DNA of 64,000 nucleotides from Begonia masoniana (lineage: Eukaryota > Streptophyta > Magnoliopsida > Cucurbitales > Begoniaceae): assembly GCA_022432975.1 (NCBI GenBank), contig CM039514.1, positions 11,222,668-11,286,667 on the forward strand. Direction: 5' to 3'. Position numbers and translations under genes: made by a program. The notes beneath the pieces are model-generated. The model searched no databases. It worked only from the letters and a program-made list of their open reading frames with translations, and was not told the origin of the DNA. Positions 32,440 through 44,047 of this stretch are shown here, one piece after another. Position 1 is the stretch's first letter. Each line of letters opens with the position of its first letter.

Positions 32440-34600
32440 TTACTCTAAACCTATGTTGTGCTGAGCTTAAACCCCAATTCATCTTGTTTTAACTTTTACC
32501 TTCTTAGTTACTATCTTTTGTACTTGAAAAATAGAGAGAGATCGCACAATGAGTTTTTGTAGAGCGCATTAAGTTTAATCATACTTTACCCAATTAAAAA
32601 AAATATACATATATTATTAAGGTTACCATATTTCTTAGTCTTTGTACTTTTCGTAAGATTTAATATTAATCTTATATTATTCCATTTCTTACGTCATTAT
32701 AAGATTTATTATTTGTCACATAATTCTTCATTTTTTACATATGTCAACTGTATATTGGTTATCACTCACTTGTAATAACACTCATTAGACATTTATCTAA
32801 TGTTTAAAGTCCCGAATATATAGCTTAATCATGTACATCATCGCTTTGTTAGATTAAATTAATTTAAGTTTAAGGGTCTACAATGCCATTTCTTAAGCCT
32901 TTCAGAACTACATGTAAAATTCGTTGAAAATCAGCAGCCAATATAATTTCTTTACCTCCAAATAAAGCTTTATTTCCACTAATATCTTGCAGCATGTCAT
33001 TAACAAACTTCAAATGTTTTTTTTTTTGCTCATAAATGCTTCGTTCTAAATTATAAGTTTAGTCACACTCAATAATTTTTCAAGGTCAAATTGTTTGCTG
33101 ACAAAGCATGTTGTTAGGAAATTATCATTCCTTATATTGATGATATTAACACGGTATCTGTGTTGTTAACTATTGTATTTTCTCATTTAAATTCTTATGC
33201 AGAAAACTTCAACAAAATGAGGTACAAAAGAAACTTAACATAAAAAATTGAATATGTTGATATGTTAAACAATAATTTGATCGATCACTTTCTTGATGAA
33301 CTTATTCGGTACCAGTCGTGACGTGTTTTGGCACCTTGGATACCGTTTCTTCACTTGAAATGAAAAGATTTTTACATTTTCAAATGCATATGGTGTACTA
33401 TACGTCGTTCTTATGCCACGACAATAATAAGGCGCAAGGTCCAAAAATGGAATTTGCTGGCATTTAGATTAGTTGTTTGATGTCATGACTGTGATAAAAT
33501 CCTACTCAGTCAAGGTCATCAAATGGTCGTGGCCTAAAGAAGGGCCCAACCTCAAGTTTGGCTCAGGTCTAGCTTTGAGTAAGAAGTCAACATCGCGAAC
33601 ACAAATAATAAGCTTGCGGACCAACTCAAAATTTATCTCAATGGTCTAAGGTTGGTAGGCAGGCCTTAGACCACAAATTTGGTTTAGGCCAGGGTTGTCA
33701 AACTAGGCTAGGTCGGCCTAACTTAGTCTAGTCTGGTGGTAAGCCTAACAACTTGGGGATCCATAAAAAAAAGTCCCCAAAATTGTGACTAAACTGACAT
33801 TGCGATCGATCAAGGGCCATGTTTTGATCGACCAGTTTTAACTTCAGTGGATTAGATTACTAAACACGGTGGACTCAAAAAATGACAGATTAAGTATCAA
33901 ATACAATTCAAGAAGCAGTCAACCAAAAAAAAAATGTAGCAATCAAAAAGAATGTTTTTTAGAAATCAGGTCAATCGGTCAAGTGAATAGACCAATAAGA
34001 TTTTCTTGAAAACCCAGTTTTCCTCAAATTTCTCAACACCAGTCCATGTTGAAGCCAAGCCAAATAATTATAGTTCAATTTCGTGCAAGAATCATCGACT
34101 TTCATCCTAAAATGAGAAACTCTATGTTGGGTGGCTCACATCTCCTTTTACAAAAATCATGGCCCACCTTCATATTTTTGTGACCTTTCTTCGCGAGAGA
34201 TCGTTAAGTTTCTTCTTGGCTAGCCTTGATGGTCGGTTTTTGTGATTGGTGGCCATATGCGCCTACATGGAGCATGGGTGATCTTGCATGACTAATGGTG
34301 GGCGTGCCTGCTATCATGGCAGTCGTGTTCGTTTGCGAGGGGACTTGGTTTGCTTGTACCTCTCAACGGGTGTATATTGCCGACGACCGCTTAGACTGGC
34401 TGTCTTGGTGAGTGTTACTAGTGGCCCTTGCTGCCATATTGACAACGACTCAATGGACAACACTTTAGTAGTATGTAAGTATGATAGACAGATGACGTGA
34501 GACGTGTAACATTTTTCATTAAATTTAATAAAAAAAAAAAGATGAAATTACCGTTTGAAAATTAATTTGAAACTACAACTAGAATAACTCAATTGAAATT
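32440..34600. other. Intergenic, no gene seen
   Basis: AT-rich sequence between the nested TE block and the glycosyltransferase gene. Part near 33590-33760 (repeated GGCCT/AGGCC words with GTTGTCAAACTAGGC) may be an old transposon end. No open frame with a domain. Confidence 0.5.
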
Positions 34601-34875
34601 ACTTATAAAACATAAGCAAGCATATATTTTACCTAGAAAGATATTTATGGGGATTCTTGAACAACATGTCGTTTAAGTTGATAGTTGGAAGTCTAATTTC
34701 TCGAGAAATCCCTGTCGTTATAAAGATGAGAGTTGGGTGGGGAGCGAAGGAAAGGATGGAATCCCCTGCATTGCACGCAAGATGCAACTCGACAGCAGCT
34801 AACTGAAAAAGTGAAAGCTCACCTGACCCAAGTCCACTCTCTCGGTCTCTCTCTGCAACCACAGTTCCCTTCTTC

Positions 34876-34878
<3 letters not shown>

Positions 34879-34916
<38 letters not shown>
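34879..34916. repeat. (CT)19 microsatellite in the likely 5' UTR
   Basis: Uninterrupted CT run about 240 bp upstream of the glycosyltransferase start. CT-rich tracts are common in plant 5' leaders. Confidence 0.85.
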
Positions 34917-34919
<3 letters not shown>

Positions 34920-35106
34920 AAACTTTTTGGGGGAGCTTAACGTGGTTCCCGCGAACTCAACTTTCCTCTGGATTCGTTTCGAGTTCCGCGGATTTCGAAA
35001 TCTCGCTGCTCCGAGTTTATGCTGTTTCGATTCTCGCCTCGAATGGATCTGTTTCGATCTACTGGTAAACTTGTCGGTTGTTATGCTTTTTAGCCCTAAT
35101 TTTGCT

Positions 35107-35139
35107 ATGGAGCTTCAAATGTGGGAGTGTTTGGGGTGA
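35107..35139 (+). promoter_or_regulatory. Short uORF upstream of the GT14-like gene
   Basis: ATG 35107 opens a 10-codon frame (MELQMWECLG) ending at TGA 35137-35139, 17 nt before the main ATG at 35157. It could reduce main-frame initiation if the transcript starts upstream. Confidence 0.55.
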
Positions 35140-35156
35140 GAAGGCGAGGAAGCTCG

Positions 35157-38100
35157 ATGAAGCAAAAGGCTGTACTGCGAAAGTCGCACTATAAATGGAG
35201 GAGGAAGCTTGTTCTTGTTACATTGCTTTTGTTTTTCATCGGAAGCTTGGTGTTAATGCAGAATCAGTATGGTCGGGTTATGATGTTGGCACCTTTGCGT
35301 CCTTCGTTACAACAGGAGCCGAAAATTGCGTTTTTGTTTATTGCACGTAATCGGCTTCCTCTTGAAGTGGCTTGGGATGCATTTTTTAAGGTAATTTTCA
35401 ATACTCTAGCGATTTATACTTTTCTTCTTAATTAGGGCTAATTGTTACCATATAAAAATCGATGATTCATGTAGGTTTGGTTGAGTAAAGAGTAAATTTT
35501 TTGTCATCAACTGTAGTTAATTATTTGCATTTAAGGCAGCTCTTAGAACTCCGGATAAGTTTTCGTTTTATGGGTTTCTGTAATTACGTTTCTCCCCATT
35601 GTTTAAGTTTCCAGCACAAATGCTAATCATTTGCATTTTTTACATCTTGGGTGAATTTAATTTCTGTTACTTTGTTTAATCGAACGACTACATTTGAGAG
35701 CTTTTTTTTCTCGTTTTTTTTTTCTGAGTTTGGATATTTGAGATCTGATTATGCATATGTTACAGGGAGGAGCTAATAAATTCTCCATATACGTTCATTC
35801 TAGACCTGGATTTCTATTCAACAAGGCGACTACTAGATCAGTCTATTTCATGAACCGTCAAGTTAATGATAGCATACAGGTTACTTAACATCTTGATTCG
35901 ATATCATGATGCATTTTTAAACTTGTTTCAGGATCTTTAGCTTATATTTTTAAAAGTTCTTTCACTGTCAATGTTCGTATGCATTCTTGCTGTTTATATA
36001 GCATATAATAAGTTACCCTATTTTGGGAGGCAAAAGGTTGTCATCTCAGAATCATATCACTTGTCATAATGAGTCTGAGGAGATTCATCTTGCTTACATT
36101 ATTCTTTTTTTCACATTGACATAAGTTTCAACATTCCCACGTACTTAAACTAGTTTGGACCCCTCCCTCCAAAAGTAATTTTTTTTTGAGTGCTTGTTTT
36201 GTTTGAATTCATTAGCTGATACAAGTTTTCCTCTGTGTTCATGTTCGGAAATCCAAGATGATGCTTGCCTTTAAGTTTTCCTTTTATCTTCCTAATAGGC
36301 ATGATAATAAGGTCATATGCTTAATACCAGGTAGATTGGGGAGAGTCGAGCATGATTCAGGCAGAACGTATACTGCTGAAACATGCACTTTTTGACACCT
36401 TCAATGAAAGATTTCTTTTTCTTTCTGACAGGTGAGACTTGTTTACGGTAATTGTACTTTTTTCTGCCTGTTTTTTGGCTCTGAAATGTGTCCTAAGAGA
36501 ATATTGTAGGTAAAAGATGTTAGTTTGGTTATGGAGTAAAGAGCAGTAAGCATTGAAAATCCATTCAAAGAATCAAATCATGGAGATATCTGATTATGAC
36601 TAACGTGTTTGTTACTTGATATTTTCCAGCTGCTTACCTTTATACAACTTCAGTTATACGTACGAGTACATAATGTCAGCATCAACCAGTTTTGTAGACA
36701 GGTGATTGGCCTAACCTATTTACAAGCTTTACTTTCAGTGTGTTGATGTACAATCCTCTGAATCGACCTCAGAAGAGTTATTCTTGTACTTGCAAGATTT
36801 GTTATGCATCTTATTGTTAATTTGTAACAAGTAAATGACTGAACCAGTTTTGCTGATACAAAAGAAGGTCGATACAATCCTAAAATGCACCCCGTCATTC
36901 CTGTTCATAACTGGAGAAAAGGATCTCAGGTAGTAGCTAGATGTGAATTATATGATCCATCATTTTGTTCACTGTATATATCGTATAATATATCTTCAGA
37001 TTGTCTGATTCACTTCATTCTCGTTTTTACAGTGGGTTGTTTTAATGAGGAAACATGCACAGGTTGTATTAGAGGACCGTACAATATTACCTATGTTTCA
37101 AGAACATTGCAAGGCAAGTTGTCTTCAAAATATGTGATACAACTTCATATATCTAGACCTTTCAGATTCAGTTTCAGAACATAAACCTAATAGCATTCAT
37201 TTTGAGTCGATAGATAGAAAAAAATGAATTGGTGTTGGTGGAGCAGCTTCACTTTCATAAATTGTACAGTTGTATTTGCTTTGATCATTTCTTTGCTAGA
37301 AGGAAAAACTAATCTATGGAAGGTGGCATACCAATTGATATGTATATTCTTTAATTATCACGCAGAGGAGGTCTCTCCCTGAGTTTTGGCGTGATCATCC
37401 AATTGTAAGAACTAGTTATCAATATGTATTCTAGTTATTATCTTTTTTTTTCTTAGTATAATTTGTTCAATTTTTTAAACTTCTTTCTTTATGCAGTCGG
37501 TGGATGCATCCAAGGAGCACAATTGCATACCAGATGAACATTATGTTCAGACATTGTTGGCTGTAAGATGTTATTCTTATAAAACTATTTTCTCTGTCGT
37601 GGATTGGATGAAGCATATATAGTTGATTGTTTAAGACCACCCTTAAGTGTTGATTCTGATTGAGGCATCTCTCAAAAACGTTAATACTGCAGGCGGGAGA
37701 GCAGTAGAACTGCAACAATCAACACCTTTTCAAACATATATTTACATGTATCTTTTTCATGAGTGCATCTTTTCAATATGTCTCTTATCTGTTTTTATGA
37801 TTCCATTCAAAATCATCAATAGTAATCTCTTGGAACAATTACTCCGTGTTTTTCAGTCAATGTCGTTCATCATAAATATGTCTCTCATAATTGTATGTTG
37901 AGGTAAAAAAAGGAGGATTATGTTGAGGAACATTGATTTTTGGCTGAAAGTTTATGAAATTTAGGTGTCCAACGGCCTTTAATAAGTGTTCCACACTCAC
38001 CCAAAAATCGTGAAAGTATCTCATAATTGTATTTTGTAATTCTTTTTATTTTCAACATTCAGCAGGAAGGTCTCGAAGGAAAAATCACACGGAGGTCATT

Positions 38101-39056
38101 GACACATTCAGCATGGGATCTTTCGTTTTCGAAAGACTTTGAGCGCCGTAACTGGCATCCTGTGACGTACAAATTTTCAGATGCTACTCCTGAACTCATT
38201 AAATCTATTAAGGCATGCTCAAGTACAATTCCTTGTTAACCAGTGATCAGTTAATCAACAAATTACAAAATATGGAATCATGCCTAAGCTAACCTCCTAA
38301 GAGTATGTGTGGCGTAGTATTCCCCAAAATGCATATCATCAATGAAGCTCATACTTGCATTAATACACTGATCTTCTAATTTTTGTGCAAATTAGTTGAT
38401 CAACATCAAAGTTTTTAATCAATCTGTTTTTAAGGTTCTTGGGATTATGAGAACTGGAGTTACACATACGCTCTGGGAAACATTATCTGATGATAATATG
38501 ACATGATTAACCCTTGCAAAAATCTGGAAAAATAGTTTTTTTTTTGGTGTAGTTTCTGAACTTTTACCATTGCTTTGAATTCTCCCCTAAAAACTGTTAT
38601 AAAACACTTGTGTGGCCAAAAAAAAGGAATCAGAAGAAATGGGTTTTGTTGGATAATCATTCTGAAACCTTAACTTCATTGGTTCTTTGCTTGATAGAAA
38701 ACAGGCAGTTCATGTCTATATGTACAATGGGCGAGTCTTATATTGAAACAATCTGAATGAGTTAGAATTCGAATGTAATTATCCTTTCATGTCTTTTTGC
38801 AGCAAATAGATAACATATATTATGAAACTGAAAATAGAAGAGAATGGTGCACGAGCAAGGGGAAACCATCCTTTTGTTTCCTTTTCGCGAGGAAATTCAC
38901 CCGACCCGCTGCCATCCGGCTTCTTAATATGGTACATCTATATTATACTAGCATTAATTCTTAGAGAAATTTAACTTTTCCAGGTAAATTCTTTATTTAT
39001 TCCTTCGAATTCACATTTTGTGTTGACAGTCTGCATTAGGAGTGAAGGAAGAGTGA
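35157..39056 (+). CDS. GT14-like glycosyltransferase (Core-2/I-branching family), 11 exons
   Basis: Golgi type II membrane glycosyltransferase-like protein, 364 aa. Exons: 35157-35390, 35766-35879, 36331-36431, 36630-36701, 36848-36929, 37033-37113, 37366-37404, 37497-37562, 38063-38212, 38803-38931, 39030-39056. The start is the first ATG after an in-frame TAA at 35097. A basic N terminus is followed by one membrane segment (about residues 18-34). Family blocks: KIAFLFIARNRLPLE, ANKFSIYVHSRPGF, RFLFLSDSCLPLYNFSYTYEYI, FADTKEGRYNP, then WRKGSQ/WVVLMRKHA across exons 5-6, RRSLPEFWRDHP, NCIPDEHYVQTLLA and RRSLTHSAWDLS. Introns 6 and 9 start with GC rather than GT (after 37113 and 38212); only this keeps the frame. 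The exon 9 acceptor is a CAGCAG tandem site. The exact sugar reaction in plants is not settled. No lesion is seen. Confidence 0.92.
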
Positions 39057-39773
39057 TTCCTCACTGTGAAATGCTACTGGAAGTGAGTGCTAGTATAAGC
39101 CTCTATACATAATGTCTACCTGAAAACAAAGGGATCGATTCTTATCGTCTCAATAGCTGCAAATAAGTGTCTCGGGTGGAGTTGGAAAGGTTTCAATGAT
39201 GCATATTTTTTATTTTTTTACATATATATATAAATAATAAATTGTATTCAATATTGTAGATGCTTTATTAAAGTACCTTTAGGGAAGGTATTGTTATTGT
39301 GGTTAGATTTTGTGTGCTTAGTTCTAAGGTCATTTCTTCCCTTGATGATTCTTGATCTTACTTAGATTTCTAGTTTCAGAATTGTAATCGGTTCCCAAGC
39401 TTCGATCAATGCAAGTGTTCGAATCACAATTTTTTTTTGGAGTACAAATGGGTGAGTGTTTTGGTTGATCTTCGCATAATTTATCATTTGATTAACTCGA
39501 TCTATGAAAAATCTCATCTCAATTCAATTTATATCAAGTTTTTATTTGTCTTTAAATCAGACACTAAAAGAATTGAGTATTGAGGTGAAAATCTCATTGT
39601 AGCTTCTGGGTTTTTATTTCAATGCCTAACACATACAATACCATCTGAACGAGGTTTAGTTTTGTGCCTCTTCACTCGGAACCAAAAGATTAGGCTCAGT
39701 CCAATTGTTCACTATTTCTTTTCTTTCTTTGTTTCAAAAATTATACACAACAAACCTTCAATCTCATGTGCAT
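39057..39773. other. Convergent 3' ends of the GT14-like and PPR genes
   Basis: 3' UTR region of both genes; AT-rich, no further gene. Confidence 0.6.
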
Positions 39774-41684
39774 TCACCTGCCAAGAATATTATGCTGTTT
39801 CTCTAACCTCACAGTTGCAGACAATTTTCGGACCACTAACTGGAATGTCAGGCTGTTTGGCACAAACCCAACCTTCATCATCCTGTCCTGCAGCTTCATC
39901 AACTCATCCTCATCACTTCTCTCACAGAAAAATTCAATCAATCTGTTGTAACTTTCTAAATCAAACATGTCATATGCCGTTGCATAAAAGACCAATATCG
40001 ATTCCGCTTCTGTCCCCATTTTTCCGTTGCAGTAACCATTTACTAATGCTCTGCAAATCTCTGGATTAGGAAGAAGACCCTTTCCAACCATTTCTTCCAA
40101 CAAAGTTTTTCCCTCCACGCATCTTTTGGTTTCACACAACCCAATTATGAGAGCACTGTATGTGTTTGTATCAGGCTCAAGATTTCTCTGTTTCATCTCA
40201 GCTTTTAGTAGGATTGCCTCTTGTACATACTTGCACCTGCAAAATGATTCAATCAGCTCACGAAAGATATCCACAGCAGGCTCGTAACCATGCTTGTATA
40301 TCCTCTCTAGAAGATTCTTAGCTGCAAATGGTCGATTATCGACACATAATGAAGTTATCAACCGGGTATATATGTCATGAGAAATCAAGACTTCATATTT
40401 GCTAAGCTGCTCCACCAAATTTAAAGCTGAAAGCAATTTCCCCTCCTTCTCATATCCTTCAATTAATATTCTACAAGTTAAATTATCTGGGGAAATTCCA
40501 TTCCCCATCATCTCATGCAATAACAATAACGACTCTTTCTGCTTTCCTTCCATGCTATAAGCTATTATGAGTGTATTATAAGTCACGATATCAGGGTTCA
40601 ATCCTCTGTCTACCATCCTATGGAAAAGCTGATGAGCCTCCCTCACTTTTCCTTGTTTACAAAGACCCTTCATCAAAGCAGTATAAGAAACAAGGTCAGG
40701 TGTCATACCTCTTCTGTACATGATCTTATACAAGTAAAAAGCATCCTCCATCCTTCCTTTCCTGCAATAGCTAGCAATTATAGTATTATACGTTACAATA
40801 TCAGGATCAAAGCCTTCTTCTTCCATCTTTTCCAAGAATTCATTGACCTTATTAATGTCCCCCTCCTTGCACAAAGCATGAGTCAAGATATTAAATGTAA
40901 ATACACTTGGATGCACTCCAATTCTTCCCATCTCCCCGTACACTTCCCAACACTTATCATAGCAATTCAATTTCACTAATTTATCCAAGAGAAAATTACA
41001 GGAAATCACATTTGGGATAAAACCAACTTTTACCATCTTCCTGAAAGTTATGAAACTTTCTTCAATCTTACCTGCTTTCGTATAAGCTTTTATAAGCATT
41101 CCAAAAGTAGCAGGGTTCCAATTACAATATTCAGTACAAACAATTAACATCTGAAAAACATCATCATTCGCAGAATGTTCTACATGTTCAATTAATTCAG
41201 ACAACAGTGTCATTGCTTGAGAAAATTGTCTAGACCAAGCCAATATATGAACAATAAGGCAATAGTTTTGGATAGAAGGTCTAAGACCCAAATCATGTTT
41301 GATCCAATTAAAGAAAATAAGCGCCGACGAGTGATCAGATTGGAATCTCAACAAAACCTTGGAAACTTCAACATGACCTACATATGGAAGGAGCTCTTTC
41401 ATATCATGTTGAAGAAGAACAGTTTGGTTTTTGTGTCGTTTAAGGCTTGAACATAAAATATCGACCGTGTTGTAGGGGTTCTGGCTCTTCGGAAGAAGAT
41501 GAAAAAGGGGATTTAAAATTGACCTAGACTTGAGATCGAGAACCGCTGGCAGAGAAGAAGAAGAAGATGATGATAATGATGATGATGATGAAGAGAGAGT
41601 CGATTTTCTGGCGAAATGAAAGACAGAAATCGAATTCGCATGTAGTTTGGCGAGATGAATACTTGATCTCGGATTCATCCGCAT
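39774..41684 (-). CDS. P-class pentatricopeptide repeat protein
   Basis: Single-exon 636-aa frame. The first ~55 residues are basic and Ser-rich (MRMNPRSSIHLAKLH...), as for an organelle transit peptide, including two poly-Ser runs encoded by a TCA/TCT repeat at about 41555-41590. From about residue 190 there are some 12 tandem 35-residue PPR motifs (for example TYNTIIASYCRKGRMEDA, SYTALMKGLCKQGKVREA, TYNTLIIAYSMEGKQKES, TYSALIIGLCETKRCVEG), preceded by weaker ones. No E, DYW or SMR domain, so P class: sequence-specific RNA binding, stabilisation or processing in mitochondria or plastids. It resembles the Arabidopsis At5g40400 type, from memory. It converges with the GT14-like gene. Confidence 0.93.
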   Translation of the reverse strand: MRMNPRSSIHLAKLHANSISVFHFARKSTLSSSSSSLSSSSSSSLPAVLDLKSRSILNPLFHLLPKSQNPYNTVDILCSSLKRHKNQTVLLQHDMKELLPYVGHVEVSKVLLRFQSDHSSALIFFNWIKHDLGLRPSIQNYCLIVHILAWSRQFSQAMTLLSELIEHVEHSANDDVFQMLIVCTEYCNWNPATFGMLIKAYTKAGKIEESFITFRKMVKVGFIPNVISCNFLLDKLVKLNCYDKCWEVYGEMGRIGVHPSVFTFNILTHALCKEGDINKVNEFLEKMEEEGFDPDIVTYNTIIASYCRKGRMEDAFYLYKIMYRRGMTPDLVSYTALMKGLCKQGKVREAHQLFHRMVDRGLNPDIVTYNTLIIAYSMEGKQKESLLLLHEMMGNGISPDNLTCRILIEGYEKEGKLLSALNLVEQLSKYEVLISHDIYTRLITSLCVDNRPFAAKNLLERIYKHGYEPAVDIFRELIESFCRCKYVQEAILLKAEMKQRNLEPDTNTYSALIIGLCETKRCVEGKTLLEEMVGKGLLPNPEICRALVNGYCNGKMGTEAESILVFYATAYDMFDLESYNRLIEFFCERSDEDELMKLQDRMMKVGFVPNSLTFQLVVRKLSATVRLEKQHNILGR

Positions 41685-42165
41685 AACAAGGAAGAAACAC
41701 TAACCCGGAAAGCTAAACTGCCAACCGAGACACTTCACGAGTTTCAGAAATCAAACCAAAGAACGAAGAAGAGCTGTCGCTGAAGAGAAAAACAGGGAAG
41801 AAGTTGCTATAAAGTAATCGGAGAGGATGGTGAACCTTCTTCCGCTTGTTTCTGCAAATCCTCATTTTCATCATCAGCTCATGTTCCAAGCTCTAGTTAG
41901 TCTACATACTATTTTACACACGGAACGCATTTAATTTCGCACTTTATTATTTATTTAAATTAATTTTAACCCTCAAAAGTATGATTTGATTTTCAAAAAT
42001 CCTAAAATATGTTTATACTCAGACAAAACTTTAAACTATCGAAAACTAACAACAAAATCTCTGGCGAGTGTTCACCTTCCATTCACCATCCGTTCTCAAT
42101 TTTACACTAAAACGGGAGACCGTTCTGTATTTACTATTCGTTCATCCTTCGTGATTTATAAATTA
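41685..42165. other. PPR gene 5' flank
   Basis: Promoter and leader of the minus-strand PPR gene, then AT-rich intergenic sequence. No gene. Confidence 0.5.
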
Positions 42166-42437
42166 GTTTAAAAAACATAACAAACGATATTCAATTTACT
42201 TGAAATTTTTACCACATAATAGGAAAATAATCTGGAAAGTTTCGTGATTTTCTAACCCTTGTATGGTTTATTGTACTTTTAATTAATTATTTTATAAAAT
42301 AATTATAATAAATCATACAAGTGTTAGAAAATTACTAAACTTTTCACATTATCTTCCCATAATGTGATAAACATGTGGTACAATTTTCAAGTAAATTGAA
42401 TCTCGTTTGATATTTTTTTTAAATTAATACTTGTTCA
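42166..42437. mobile_element. Palindromic MITE-like element
   Basis: The two halves, about 42166-42290 and 42310-42437, are inverted copies: AACAAACGATATTCAATTTAC on the left pairs with the complement of GTAAATTGAATCTCGTTTG on the right, and the pairing goes on through the CTTGTATG parts. It is about 270 bp and non-coding. I could not fix a target-site duplication. Confidence 0.65.
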
Positions 42438-42515
42438 TTCTTCACTAAAAAAATTTGTTTGGATTCAGATAATCAGATCATCAATAGAAAATCCAAGTGG
42501 ATCTCGGATTTGGAA

Positions 42516-42537
42516 GGGGGGGGGGGGGGGGGGGGGG
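42516..42537. repeat. G22 homopolymer
   Basis: 22 consecutive G residues. The length is prone to sequencing error; the tract could form a G-quadruplex. Confidence 0.9.
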
Positions 42538-42544
42538 AGATTGT

Positions 42545-44047
42545 TACGAATTTTTCCTATAAATAGAGAGTCTCGGTGAAGGAGAAGAGCACACCAGATT
42601 TCTCTCTCTCGAGTTCTTATTCAGAAAAGAGTTTTTACCTCGCTTCCTTTGGTCTCCAACCACCACTCGGCCTCCAGACGCAGCCAGAGCTCCAAGGAGG
42701 CAGCAGCTCCACTCGAGTGGCCGAGCTCTAACGAAACTTTTCTCGGTCGAAGTTGTCGTCGCACGATTCCTCTCAGGTGTTCTGGCGTACACAACGAAGA
42801 GGAAACGTGAAAGAATCACGAAGGAGAAGGAAGGAGAAAGAATAATGGTTTGGGTTTTCTTTAAAACGTGACTCGGTTCACTAAAGGGTAGTCCAACCAA
42901 ACCGGTCCAGCAAACAAAATTGACACAGCTAAATCAAAATCAGTTCAATTGAACCAAATTAGGTCTAACTGAAGCAGACCCAGCCCCAATTTAGACCATA
43001 ATTGACCCAGACGGAACCAGATTGCTTCCGAACCAATAAATTTGACCAAAAGCTATCTGAAATAGTCTGAATCTGACTGAAACAATTTAAGAATAAATTG
43101 GTAAGAAATTTCTATCTAAATTCTTCTGAAATTGGATTCATCTAAGTGGGAATTTGATACCAATATTTTATTTAGACAGAATATTATTTAGAATATTAAC
43201 AACACAAAATCTACGTTATTTTCTTATAATTATTTTATTGCATGATTCTAATATTTGACCACAGATGTTTAGACATTGACATAGAATTATATAAAGATAA
43301 AATTGCTAGGATATTTTGTATGTGTTTGTATATTATGGAATTGACAAAAAATATGTGATAGCAAAGCCTGAACAACAATGAGATGACTAAACTTGAATGA
43401 AAATGAGATAACTATGCCTGAACGAAAATGAGATGACAAAACCTAAATGACAATGAGATGACTAAGTCTAGACGAAAGTTGTAAAATAAGTTTCAACCAG
43501 TATGTAACTGTTAAGACATGATTAAGTAAAATATAATATTAATTTTACACCTTCACGTGTTTTCGCTCACTGAGTTATTCTCATAGTTTGTAATTTTGTG
43601 ATGTATGTGAGTTTTTAAATGAGGAAGAAATGACTTTGATCGAGAACCTCCCAGAGACAAACGAGCATACAGAAGAAGAAAATATTTTTTGGTCAAAGGA
43701 ATGAATTTAAATTAGTATATTTTATAGTTTTTGATGATATTTCAAATTTTTATTTCAGTTGAAACATTGTATAAATTATGTTGACTTTATCGTTAATAAA
43801 GTTTTATGAATTGTTTTAATTCTGCATTTATTTTTATTTTGACCAAGCTATTTAATATTTGAACGTTGTTTTAAAAGCTTCCGGGCATTTAGTGATTTCA
43901 TTCAATGTTTTTAAATATTTTGAAATTAGAATTATAATGCTCGAATTTAAAGCTTATTTGATAAATTAATTTGGAAAAAAAAATTAGAATTTTCAAATTA
44001 AAGTTTGAGATTAGCAAAAATAAATTTTAAAAATTTGGGGTGTCACA
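42545..44047 (+). mobile_element. Probable LTR fragment or solo LTR
   Basis: A TATAAATAGAGAG box near 42560 is followed by a GC-richer transcribed-looking stretch (42600-42850), then AT-rich sequence ending GGGGTGTCACA (about 44037-44047), a common plant LTR terminus. Beyond the end the sequence reads copia pol. The left edge and target duplication were not found, so this is an inference. A ~28-bp tandem unit (AATGAGATGACTAAACCTGAA) occurs about four times at 43366-43478. Frame 42544-42900 is not supported as a gene. Confidence 0.4.

Noticed and set aside
35121..35156. Upstream GTG start for the GT14-like protein
   Set aside because: It would need a non-ATG start; ATG 35157 is the first in-frame Met after the stop at 35097.
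42544..42900. 118-codon minus-strand frame
   Set aside because: Lies over an LTR-like transcribed leader; no domain and no codon signal.
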